A DNA stretch of 40,045 nucleotides from Ruminococcus flavefaciens 007c (GTDB lineage Bacteria; Bacillota; Clostridia; Oscillospirales; Ruminococcaceae), in contig NZ_ATAX01000020.1 in NCBI RefSeq assembly GCF_000571935.1, positions 1-40,045 of the forward strand. Reading direction: 5' to 3'. This document shows, piece by piece, positions 27,004 to 34,917 of this stretch. The stretch's first letter is position 1; each line of letters opens with the position of its first letter. The position numbers and the translations under genes are program-made. The notes beneath the pieces were generated by a model. The model ran no database searches. It was not told the DNA's origin and was given only the letters and a program-made list of their open reading frames with translations.

Positions 27004-27142
27004 TACTTTTCCTTCCTTTCATTTAATATCACCGATGTTTCTAAGGAACATTCCCCCCTGCAAACATCATATACTAAGAAATGATTGTATTTTTTGATTA
27101 AAGTAAAAAACAATCACATCTATATCAGCATACATAAAGTAG

Positions 27143-27171
27143 ATTATAGCATAATTGACATGATCTGTCAA
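27143..27171 (-). promoter_or_regulatory. Promoter of the RTX operon
   Basis: On the minus strand TTGACA (complement of 27166-27171) and TATAAT (complement of 27143-27148) are 17 bp apart. The 5' leader to the ATG at 27003 would be about 130 bases. Confidence 0.9.
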
Positions 27172-27748
27172 TGTATATTTCAATTCATTTTTACTACTAT
27201 TTTTCGAATCATATATATAAGGCCATCCGATTTTACGGATTAAACAAAATGATTTAATTATCCGTAATACAATCACTATATAAAAATATATATGACCGGA
27301 AACACCGTCAAAGCCTGCTTTGTATGTTTTGACACATTGTACGAATCAAAGTAAAGAATAGAAAAAAGAGGATATCCCTCATTATTGTTATGACATCACC
27401 AAATTCAAAAACTTACCGAATCCTCTTGCCTCTCTCTTATATGAGTTTTTTGTGACTATGCATGCTTTCTTTATACCGTGATGCACTGAAACGCAGTATA
27501 GATGAAGAAGAATCAAAGTATGGATCGGAGGAAACGGATCAGATACTCGGCATTCTTTCGATAATGGCAAAGCTATATTCTGAACAAGGTGAAAAAATTG
27601 CAGAGAAACGGAACTATAATTGCACATCACAAAGCAGTTGTTAAAAATTACTATTAAACAAGGGGCAATAACCTTGATCAGCGACAGTTCTTTCTGTTAG
27701 ATTTACACACTGAATATCCGCCAACATAATGAGTGAAAACATTTCTAA
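27172..27748. other. AT-rich decayed stretch between the RTX operon and repeat copy 2
   Basis: No intact gene is seen. A plus-strand frame at 27462-27644 (SLYRDALKRSIDEEESKYGS..., helical and charged) has protein-like composition but no ribosome site and an in-frame stop just before it. I read it as the remnant of a lost gene of unknown family. Confidence 0.4.
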
Positions 27749-27939
27749 AATGAATATGCTTACATTTTTGGAAAGGTACGCTGCGCTAGAATTTTTGTCT
27801 CTTATTTGTAACTTAATGTAGCAAAAAGCTGCCAAAATCACTAAAAATGAATTTAAATGAATTAATCTGAAATGACGTAATACAGGAGATTACTTGCAAA
27901 AAGCACAAATTACAAAAGGTGCTTTGGGTCTCTTCAATT
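27749..27939 (+). repeat. 191-bp direct repeat, copy 2
   Basis: This is the second copy of the block at 16581-16772, in the same orientation. Weaker similarity may extend about 30 bases to the left (ATATCCGCC versus ATATCCTCC) with an 18-base length difference. The two copies bracket about 11 kb containing the secreted peptide gene and the RTX operon. Confidence 0.9.
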
Positions 27940-28004
27940 CCGCCCGTTCCGCGCGAATATTCGCCTTTACCCCGACATTGCTCTTATAAAACAGCAAAAA
28001 GTGA

Positions 28005-28034
28005 TTAGAAATATACAAATTGTTATGATATAAT
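28005..28034 (+). promoter_or_regulatory. Putative promoter of the GH11-like dockerin gene
   Basis: A perfect TATAAT (28029-28034) lies 18 bp after a weak TAGAAA (28005-28010). The ATG at 28123 follows after about 80 bases of leader. Confidence 0.55.
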
Positions 28035-28122
28035 AAAAAATAATAGTGCATTATGCAAGGTCGCTTATCTTTACAGCTATGAAAAAAACAAAACCAACGA
28101 CAGTATAAAAGGAGGAATTGAA

Positions 28123-30639
28123 ATGAACCTGAAAAGGATACTATCCGCCATTACAGCAGTAGCTATGGTCATTCCCTGTATCGGTATCACCACAGCAGGA
28201 GCTATAAGCTCGTCACCGACATACGAACAGGAAGATGAAGAATCAGAACCTGTATATGTACCTGATTTTCCGCAGGAGATTCTTGACGAATTCCAGATAA
28301 GCTGGACAGGTCTTACATTCAATACCCGCGTTGATAATTCGGATTTTTCTTTTGAAGATAAAAACAACCATTTTGAACATGACGGCGGGTATGCATTTTA
28401 CGGCGACCAGAGCTTATTTAATGAAATCTCTTTCTGGGGCAACTGGCATGACTGCAACAGCTACACCATGTACCAGTCCAAAGCTTATCCTCTTCCCGAC
28501 AACTATGATTATAATTCTCCTTATTTACATGTTTGTGCAGATATTACGATAAAAGAGGAGGGAGATGCAAGATTCGGCCCCGTTTTTGAACTCAGCGGCG
28601 GAAAATATGAACTTTTTGTGATCGAAAAGTACTCCGCGTCCGCATCTTTCCCTGAAGAAGAATTCATAGGCACATACAGCTCTGACGGAAAGGAATACCG
28701 CCTGTACAAGGAAGCAGATGACGCTGTAGAGGAAAACGCTGCCCGCCGTTATTATGCCGTATGCAGTACAGGCATTATACAAGAGACCGAAGCCATAGGC
28801 GAATATGATGACCGGATAAAACATTCATATGTAATGATAACAGATCATCTTTCCGAACTGAAGAAGATCACAGGCGAGGATATTACTCTTGACAGGTACG
28901 GTATGCTTGCAGAAGGCAGTAAAGGCATAGGCAATGTTTTCTGTGGCGTATCCTGCTGCAGCAAAAATGCCGTGCTCCCCGAAGAAAAGCTGTCATACGA
29001 CGAGGACGGCCAGCCCGTTTCCTATAAGCGGAATATGATAAAAAATCTGGACGGTTACAGGTATTCATTGCAGACAATTAATAACTCTTTCCCTGTAACC
29101 AATCTGGGAAACGGTCAGTTCAGCACCACAGAGCATGAAAACAATTCATATATCATCCCCCGCGGCAACGGCACATTCTCGGCCGAGTCCTCTGAAGGGA
29201 TATTCTCGTATATATCCGCAGGAAAGGAATATGACGGAACAACTCCTCTGCTTGACAGTGATTACCGTCTCGACTATGAATACACCTCTTCAAGTGAAGA
29301 TGTTAACTTAGATGCGGTCGTATGGACAACAGAGCCTTATACAAAGTTCATTTTCGCCGAGGAAGATTCAAAAAATCTCAACGATAATTATAGTTACCTT
29401 GGAAATATCAAGCTCGGAAACGATAACTACAAGCTTTACAAAACATATCCCCGTGCTTATGACACAGATCCGTTGGGCACATATGAAAGGGACGGCTATA
29501 CTTTCATACATTTAAAGAATGATAATGAGGAACAGGGAAGCGAGATCAGAAAGATATCTGTCCCCATAAGCGCTCTTGTCAGATCCGCAAAGTACTACGG
29601 CGCAGAAGCCGGCAACCTCTGCCGCATATCCCTTGAAGCTGATCCATCGTCCATCAATTACAAATTAGATGTACTAAAAAATGAAATAACAACAGATGCT
29701 CCTTCAACGGAACAGGAAAAAAATCCCGAAATGTACTCGATAGTCGGCTCGTCACCTGTAAGCGTAGGCAGGTATACCTTCGAAGCTTACAATGCCGACA
29801 AAATGTACGCTTACGAAAACGGACTCTTTACATTGGAAATGCAAGAAAAGAACTGGGCCGACTGTTGCTCTTCTGTTTTTTCAAGGCAATCTCCTTATAT
29901 CATTGACAGCAGTCATGATCTGAATATGGAATACAAGATAAAAAACGGTTTTGACAAGGATTATGCAATGATGTATTTAGCATCCGGATATTCAGAGAAT
30001 TCCGGTCATGTTTCAGAATTCTACATCATTGAAAAAAACGACGGCATCTCTGTCGAAGAATGTCAGATCAGTTACGCCGGAGGCGGAATGTCACGCCTGC
30101 CAGTCGATCTTTCCCCTAAATATGTAATGACATACACAGCAGGCGGACACGAGTATGACGTCTATAAGGACAGTGCTTCTTATGCAGGCTGCTTCTCCTC
30201 TTATTACCTTGACTCATACCTGTGCATAAGAAAGGATCAGTCCGACGACGCTGTCCTTGAAGGCAGCATAAATCTCGGAGAGCATTTAAGTCAGTTCAGC
30301 GACCTCCTCGACAGCAGCTTCAAAACAACTGATTCCACTCTGAGAATAACCACAAAAACTGCAAAGGGCAAGGTCGAGGTCCTGAAGAACGATATCGAAT
30401 ATGGCGAGACCGGAACCGAGGCAGTCATAATAGGCGACTTCAATACAGACTCACGCATTGATTCCCTTGACGTTGCCAGAGCAAAAAAGCTCCTTCTGGA
30501 GACATTTGCAGACGAAAAGACAGAAGCTCCTGCTTATATGGACACCAACAGGAACGGTACCTTTGAGCTTGCAGATGTAGTCCTTCTCCAGTCCTTCGTC
30601 CTCGGAAAGATAAAAACCTTCCCGCCGGCAGTACAATAA
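28123..30639 (+). CDS. Secreted dockerin protein with three GH11-xylanase-like domains
   Basis: The 838-residue secreted protein has a signal peptide with a likely cut after TTAGA (residue 27). Three related beta-rich segments follow (about 55-280, 315-520, 545-760). Each contains a line resembling the GH11 core (EYYIVE...GTV.SDGG.YDIY): KYELFVIE with YSSDGKEYRLYK in the first, YTKFIFAEE in the second, SEFYIIE with AGGHEYDVYK in the third. In the first, E163 and E264 (LAEGS) align with the two catalytic glutamates; the second has Lys at the nucleophile position, and the third lacks the acid/base. Residues 767-832 are a type I dockerin (GDFNTDSRIDSLDVARAKK and DTNRNGTFELADV), which attaches the protein to a cellulosome scaffold. 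Domain 1 may be an active xylanase; the others look like binding domains. AAAGGAGG precedes the ATG. Confidence 0.75.
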   Translation: MNLKRILSAITAVAMVIPCIGITTAGAISSSPTYEQEDEESEPVYVPDFPQEILDEFQISWTGLTFNTRVDNSDFSFEDKNNHFEHDGGYAFYGDQSLFNEISFWGNWHDCNSYTMYQSKAYPLPDNYDYNSPYLHVCADITIKEEGDARFGPVFELSGGKYELFVIEKYSASASFPEEEFIGTYSSDGKEYRLYKEADDAVEENAARRYYAVCSTGIIQETEAIGEYDDRIKHSYVMITDHLSELKKITGEDITLDRYGMLAEGSKGIGNVFCGVSCCSKNAVLPEEKLSYDEDGQPVSYKRNMIKNLDGYRYSLQTINNSFPVTNLGNGQFSTTEHENNSYIIPRGNGTFSAESSEGIFSYISAGKEYDGTTPLLDSDYRLDYEYTSSSEDVNLDAVVWTTEPYTKFIFAEEDSKNLNDNYSYLGNIKLGNDNYKLYKTYPRAYDTDPLGTYERDGYTFIHLKNDNEEQGSEIRKISVPISALVRSAKYYGAEAGNLCRISLEADPSSINYKLDVLKNEITTDAPSTEQEKNPEMYSIVGSSPVSVGRYTFEAYNADKMYAYENGLFTLEMQEKNWADCCSSVFSRQSPYIIDSSHDLNMEYKIKNGFDKDYAMMYLASGYSENSGHVSEFYIIEKNDGISVEECQISYAGGGMSRLPVDLSPKYVMTYTAGGHEYDVYKDSASYAGCFSSYYLDSYLCIRKDQSDDAVLEGSINLGEHLSQFSDLLDSSFKTTDSTLRITTKTAKGKVEVLKNDIEYGETGTEAVIIGDFNTDSRIDSLDVARAKKLLLETFADEKTEAPAYMDTNRNGTFELADVVLLQSFVLGKIKTFPPAVQ

Positions 30640-30654
30640 GACAATATAACAAAA

Positions 30655-30688
30655 AACAGGAAGATACCGGGTATCTTCCTGTTTTTTT
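30655..30688. terminator. Terminator between converging genes
   Basis: AACAGGAAGATACC and GGTATCTTCCTGTT form a perfect 14-bp stem followed by TTTTT. It serves the dockerin gene and, read the other way, may serve the VanW operon. Confidence 0.9.
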
Positions 30689-30703
30689 ATATCTCAGGGA
30701 TAT

Positions 30704-31537
30704 TTATTCCTTTATAAGCTCCTTCGGGATAAGGTCATAGTCGAACATTACCTCGGAGTGATTATCGAGAACGAGCTTCTTGTCTACTGTCTCTCCCGTG
30801 GCCTTGTTTATGGACTTTTTGTATATCTTTGACATACGGTAGTACTTATCCCCTTCCCTGCGGAAACAGTGACCTTCCTCCTCCAGTTCGAACCTCTCTG
30901 AAAATTCTCTTTCGCTGCGGAGCTCTCCGTAAAGATTATCCTCGTCACACCAGAGCAGCAGCTGGACATCCTGATCGGTATTGTTCCTGAAACGGTAATC
31001 TATGTAATTATAGCTCACAGATGTACCCGAGCTGAACGGCACTCTCTCCCCCTCATCGGGAGCAAGCGCATCGGAATGGCTGTGAAATTCAGTGACCTCA
31101 AGGGGGCTGTGCAGTATCAGCCTGTGCAGAGTATTGCTCAGATTGCATAATCCTCCGCCTATACCCGGCTGTATCCTGTCTCCGATTATGACTCTTCCGT
31201 CCTTGTAGCCGCGGCGCTTTGTGGTCTTGCCCACTGTACGCCAGAAGGAGAATATCTCCCCGGGATGTATCACAAGTCCGTTGAGCTGCTTGCAGGCAAG
31301 ACGTATATTCACGGCCTTGTTCTCCTGAAGCCTTATATCTATACCCTTGCCTCTTTTTATAAGGTGCGAACTCTGCTCTGACACCAAATTCGGCAGCTTG
31401 TCCGTGCTGTGGGAGACAGCGAATTTATCCTTGCCGAAAAAATCCCGTATATGGCGCCTGCAGATCTCTTTCTGCTCGGAAATAGCATAGCAGGTGGGAT
31501 TTATGTCGCAAAAAAGCTTATCCTTGTTCCATAACAT
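30704..31537 (-). CDS. VanW family protein
   Basis: The 277-residue protein shows the VanW signature: LVIHPGEIFSFWRTVGKTT, then GIGGGLCNLSNTLHR and the later SVSYNYIDYRFRNNT. The family was named from vancomycin-resistance clusters, but its biochemical role is unclear; a cell-wall-related function is assumed. There is no signal peptide. It is the third and last gene of a minus-strand operon, starting 15 bases after the YqeG gene. VanW alone does not imply glycopeptide resistance. Confidence 0.88.
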   Translation of the reverse strand: MLWNKDKLFCDINPTCYAISEQKEICRRHIRDFFGKDKFAVSHSTDKLPNLVSEQSSHLIKRGKGIDIRLQENKAVNIRLACKQLNGLVIHPGEIFSFWRTVGKTTKRRGYKDGRVIIGDRIQPGIGGGLCNLSNTLHRLILHSPLEVTEFHSHSDALAPDEGERVPFSSGTSVSYNYIDYRFRNNTDQDVQLLLWCDEDNLYGELRSEREFSERFELEEEGHCFRREGDKYYRMSKIYKKSINKATGETVDKKLVLDNHSEVMFDYDLIPKELIKE

Positions 31538-31552
31538 CTCTATATGACCTCT

Positions 31553-32083
31553 TTACTTATAAATGTCACCGATCTTATTGTAAAAACGGCTGTGACGCCA
31601 GAACCACATTATCAGCTTCTCAACATAACGGCGCTTGCCTATGCGTTTTTCTTCGGGAAGCCTGATAAAATCCACAAGTACGCCCTTTATGCCGCTCCTG
31701 TTGGCGCCGAGAATATCGGTAAAGACCTGATCTCCTATGACTACCGCCTCATCCCTGCTCACACCAAGAAGCTCAAGAGCCTTAATATAGCCTTCTGGGG
31801 AAGGCTTATCAGCATCACATATATACAGCGTATCTATATTCACGATAAAAAGCTTCACGCGCTCTTCATCGTTATTTGTAAGCAGCAGCGTTTTCAGGCC
31901 TGCGCTGTGTATGGCCGCAAAAAGCCTGTCCACCTCGGGAGTTGACGGATCACCGTGATGAACAAGGGTATTGTCTATGTCGAAGATGACTGCGCGTATG
32001 CCCTTTGCATAAAGCTTGGTGTAATCAACAGCAAAAACACTTTTTGCATGGCCGCAGGGATAGTATCTCTCCAGTATCTTCAT
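31553..32083 (-). CDS. yqeG: YqeG-family HAD phosphatase
   Basis: The 176-residue protein is a HAD-superfamily IIIA phosphatase. It starts with YYPCGHAKSVF, typical of YqeG, and has the nucleophile motif FDIDNTLV (DxDxT), motif II LLTNN, and motif III/IV KPSPEGY with GDQVFTDILGANR. Such enzymes remove phosphate from small molecules; the family is related to mitochondrial PGP phosphatases (phosphatidylglycerophosphate to phosphatidylglycerol). Its start overlaps the stop of the TIM-barrel gene by four bases (ATGA), indicating translational coupling. Confidence 0.9.
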   Translation of the reverse strand: MKILERYYPCGHAKSVFAVDYTKLYAKGIRAVIFDIDNTLVHHGDPSTPEVDRLFAAIHSAGLKTLLLTNNDEERVKLFIVNIDTLYICDADKPSPEGYIKALELLGVSRDEAVVIGDQVFTDILGANRSGIKGVLVDFIRLPEEKRIGKRRYVEKLIMWFWRHSRFYNKIGDIYK

Positions 32084-32751
32084 CTGCTGATATAATCACA
32101 GACCTTGTTGATCTGCTCGCAGATTGAGCCGCCGAAGCGGCCTTCAAAGAAGGCTCCGCCTATTGTAAAAGCCCACGGAGCAGCCTCTTTTACCTCATCA
32201 AGGCGCCTGTAGCTGTCAACGCTTCCCGCAATGCACACAGGAGCGTCCACCTCCGCGGTAAATCGCCTGTTCAGCTCCACAGCATCGCCTGTATACCTGT
32301 ATCCGAGAAGGTCGAAGCCGTCTGCTCCGTTTTTGATACATTCACGCGCCTCTGCTATCATTACGTCTATGCTTCCGTCAAGCACCGACGGTCTGCCCGT
32401 TATGCTGCCGACATACGGCATATACTTCATTCCGTACTGTCTGCATATCTCTTTCACCGAGCTGAAGTACATAGTGCCCATCAGGATGTCACAGCCGCAC
32501 TCCGCAGCCATTTTTGCACCTGCTATGCCTTCCTCCTCGGTATATGCCACCACCTCAAGAGCAGTCTTTTTGCCGCATTTCTTCATATAAGCAAAAAGCT
32601 CCTTCATCTGCGGGAATGGCAGCGCTTCCTCCTTGAAGCCGAAATACTCGGCCTTTGAGTCCTTGCACTGCTCAAATACCTCTCTCGCATCGGGTACTGT
32701 CCTGTCATCATGTGTAAGCATTACAATCAGTCTTATTTTATCCTGTTTCAT
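32080..32751 (-). CDS. TIM-barrel protein of unknown specificity
   Basis: The 223-residue protein reads as a single beta/alpha barrel. Strand-like segments alternate with helices (IRLIVMLTHDDRTV, AEYFGFKEE, KTALEVVAYTEEEG, CDILMGTMYFSSV, ADGFDLLGYRYTG), and APVCIAGSVDSYRRLDEV plus FTIGGAFFEGRF form the usual phosphate-binding end. No family-specific motif lets me name the substrate; the fold suggests a phosphosugar or nucleotide-precursor lyase, epimerase or synthase. It is the first gene of a three-gene operon with YqeG and VanW. Confidence 0.7.
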   Translation of the reverse strand: MKQDKIRLIVMLTHDDRTVPDAREVFEQCKDSKAEYFGFKEEALPFPQMKELFAYMKKCGKKTALEVVAYTEEEGIAGAKMAAECGCDILMGTMYFSSVKEICRQYGMKYMPYVGSITGRPSVLDGSIDVMIAEARECIKNGADGFDLLGYRYTGDAVELNRRFTAEVDAPVCIAGSVDSYRRLDEVKEAAPWAFTIGGAFFEGRFGGSICEQINKVCDYISR

Positions 32752-32860
32752 TTCCCGTCCCCATTTTTATATATATAAAGGTTTCAATCGTTAATCATTG
32801 TACCATATATAACGGATAATGTCAAATATGAATTAATAATAACCGAAAAAAACCTTACAG

Positions 32861-32889
32861 ATGACAAAACTCGTTTTTTGTGATATAAT
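32861..32889 (+). promoter_or_regulatory. Promoter of the flippase gene
   Basis: ATGACA (32861-32866) and a perfect TATAAT (32884-32889) are 17 bp apart, 27 bases before the ATG. Confidence 0.75.
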
Positions 32890-32916
32890 ATAACCATAGA
32901 CTTTCGGAGGTATCCT

Positions 32917-34353
32917 ATGGATAAATACAAAAAACTTGCCTTCAATACGGTGATATTCGCAGCAGGAAGCTTCGGCTCGAAGATATTCTCGCTGCTGCTC
33001 AATAATCTTTACACAAAGCACATAAGCCCCTCAGGGATCTATACCAAGACGATGCTCGAAACACTGGCGCTGTTCCTGCTGCCTGTTTTCACATTCTCAC
33101 TGACGGAAGCGATAATACGCTACGGTCTCGACAACAGATACAAGAAGAAGCAGGTCTTCTCCACATCCGCCGTTATCATGCTCGCAGGTCTGGCTGCAAT
33201 GATTCTGTTCGTCCCCTTACTGCACCTGATCCCCGTACTCAGGCGTATTACGGGATATTCTGCCCTGCTGTACATATACGTATGTACCTCCTCACTGAGA
33301 GCCCTGTGCTCACAGTTCGTAAGGGCAAGGAATATGGTGAAGCTTTTTTCCCTGGACGGCATATTCGCCACCATGACGCTCTTTTTATTTAATATAGTAT
33401 TCATCTCGAAGCTGGGCATGGACGTTAAGGGCTTCATGATCTCAATGATACTCTCAGACACCTGCTCTGCGCTGTTTCTTTTCATTGCAGCGGGACTCGG
33501 CAAATTTGCAGATATAAAGAGCTTCAGTGCTCCTCTTGGAAAAAGTATGCTGAAATTCACTCTTCCGCTGATACCCACAACGATCATATGGACTTTCACG
33601 GGCTTTTCGGATCAGCTCTTCGTGGGAAATATGCACAGCGACAAAGTCTTCCTCGGTGATGACGCTGCCGGTATATACTCCGCCGCCACCAAGATACCGA
33701 ATCTGCTGTCGATGCTTTCCACTATCTTCTATCAGGCATGGAATATGTCTGCCATCACCGAAAACGATTCGGCAGGCCGTGACCGCTTTTACACCAGAGT
33801 CTATTCGGCTTATGAGTCAGTGCTCTTCATAGGCGCCGCTGTACTTATACTTCTGATAAAGCCTGTCTCCGCCATTCTCATTAATTACAGCACCTTCCCG
33901 GAGTACAGCACAGCATATATCTACACTCCCCTGCTCATCACGGCAGCTGTTTTCACCTGTCTGAATCTTTTCCTTTCGGGGATATATACTGCCACAAAAC
34001 ACACAAAGAACGCATTTTATTCCATTCTTGCCGTTGCTCTGACAAATATAGTCCTGAATCTCAGGCTGATCCCCGTCTGCGGCATACAGGGAGCCGCTTT
34101 TGCCACATTCCTGAGCTATCTGCTGTGCTACTGCATACGCATAATAGACGCAAGATATTTTGTACCCTTCGATTTCTCGGTTATCAGGACCGTTCTGAAC
34201 ACCGTGCTGCTCCTGCTCATGTGCATACCTGTAATATTCAGCTTCAGGGGCTGCTTATACTGGGAGATCCTGCTCACCGCAGCCATATGCGCACTTAATT
34301 ACAGCTCCATCGCCGATACAGCCCTGAAACTGCTGAAGAAAGAAAGAGCGTAA
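32917..34353 (+). CDS. Polysaccharide flippase (Wzx/MATE-type membrane protein)
   Basis: The 478-residue integral membrane protein has about 14 hydrophobic helices. It opens with LAFNTVIFAAGSFGSKIFSL, the usual amphipathic start of PST/MOP-superfamily flippases, and later has FSGFSDQ-like and AAGIYSAATKIPNLLSML segments that mark the middle of the transporter. These proteins move lipid-linked oligosaccharides across the membrane for capsule or cell-wall polymers. GGAGG lies six bases before the ATG. It is a single-gene unit divergent from the TIM-barrel/YqeG/VanW operon; no glycosyltransferases are nearby, so its glycan cannot be named. Confidence 0.88.
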   Translation: MDKYKKLAFNTVIFAAGSFGSKIFSLLLNNLYTKHISPSGIYTKTMLETLALFLLPVFTFSLTEAIIRYGLDNRYKKKQVFSTSAVIMLAGLAAMILFVPLLHLIPVLRRITGYSALLYIYVCTSSLRALCSQFVRARNMVKLFSLDGIFATMTLFLFNIVFISKLGMDVKGFMISMILSDTCSALFLFIAAGLGKFADIKSFSAPLGKSMLKFTLPLIPTTIIWTFTGFSDQLFVGNMHSDKVFLGDDAAGIYSAATKIPNLLSMLSTIFYQAWNMSAITENDSAGRDRFYTRVYSAYESVLFIGAAVLILLIKPVSAILINYSTFPEYSTAYIYTPLLITAAVFTCLNLFLSGIYTATKHTKNAFYSILAVALTNIVLNLRLIPVCGIQGAAFATFLSYLLCYCIRIIDARYFVPFDFSVIRTVLNTVLLLLMCIPVIFSFRGCLYWEILLTAAICALNYSSIADTALKLLKKERA

Positions 34354-34400
34354 ATTAAACCGTTCCGCTTTAAAGCACGTTAATGATATACATAAGACGT

Positions 34401-34430
34401 AAAAAAGTCCCGCTTCTGCTGGACTTTTTT
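34401..34430. terminator. Intrinsic terminator after the flippase gene
   Basis: AAAAAAGTCC and GGACTTTTTT form a perfect 10-bp stem around a ten-base loop. Confidence 0.85.
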
Positions 34431-34757
34431 ATTTTTAGCACACAAATGATATTTCCCCCACCGTTCATCGATTATTTAATGCAGATGCGCTGTTTCGGCT
34501 CCTTAAATTATAGCAAAAATTTATCACTCATTATTTAACATTTATAACAAACCGTGCTCTATTGCCTTTATCACCAGCCGCATCATTATCACATAGTCGA
34601 AAATATAAATTTTATGTCATAAATACAAGCTCAAATAGTAAAGTTCTTTGATAAGCGTTAAAAATACAGTAATTTTCTGACCATTTATTGCTAACAAGTA
34701 GTCGATTATTGCTTTTTCGTTAATAATTACTTTACAAATTCAACGTTTTGTTGTATA
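34431..34757. other. AT-rich intergenic stretch
   Basis: No gene or clear RNA structure is visible between the flippase terminator and the promoter region of the esterase gene. It is AT-rich and may hold regulatory sites. Confidence 0.5.
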
Positions 34758-34820
34758 TTGACATCAAAGATAATAAACAATAATGCCAAACTATATCAGG
34801 TAAAATTATGTATTTTACCT
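34758..34820 (+). promoter_or_regulatory. Putative promoter and palindrome upstream of the esterase gene
   Basis: TTGACA (34758-34763) is followed at 15 bp by AATAAT (34779-34784). Just downstream, AGGTAAAAT (34798-34806) and ATTTTACCT (34812-34820) form a perfect 9-bp inverted repeat with a five-base spacer. The palindrome is well placed to be an operator or a 5' mRNA hairpin. No poly-T follows it. Confidence 0.5.
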
Positions 34821-34879
34821 AACATTTCGTGCAAGGAGGGATCATAAAATAATATCATGGCATTACTATAAAGGGATTG

Positions 34880-34901
34880 ATTAATTAATTAATTAATTAA
34901 A
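34880..34901. repeat. ATTA simple repeat before the ribosome site
   Basis: About five units of ATTA lie directly upstream of AAGGAGGG (34906-34913) in the esterase leader. Tracts of this kind can change length by slippage, though the spacing between ribosome site and ATG would not change. Confidence 0.8.
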
Positions 34902-34917
34902 ATATAAGGAGGGAATT

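Noticed and set aside
30704..31537. Vancomycin resistance determinant
   Set aside because: VanW-family proteins are common and alone do not confer resistance; no vanHAX-type genes are present.
34835..34872. A leader peptide before the esterase gene, suggested by a second AAGGAGGG
   Set aside because: The nearest ATG is 16 bases away and gives only four codons.
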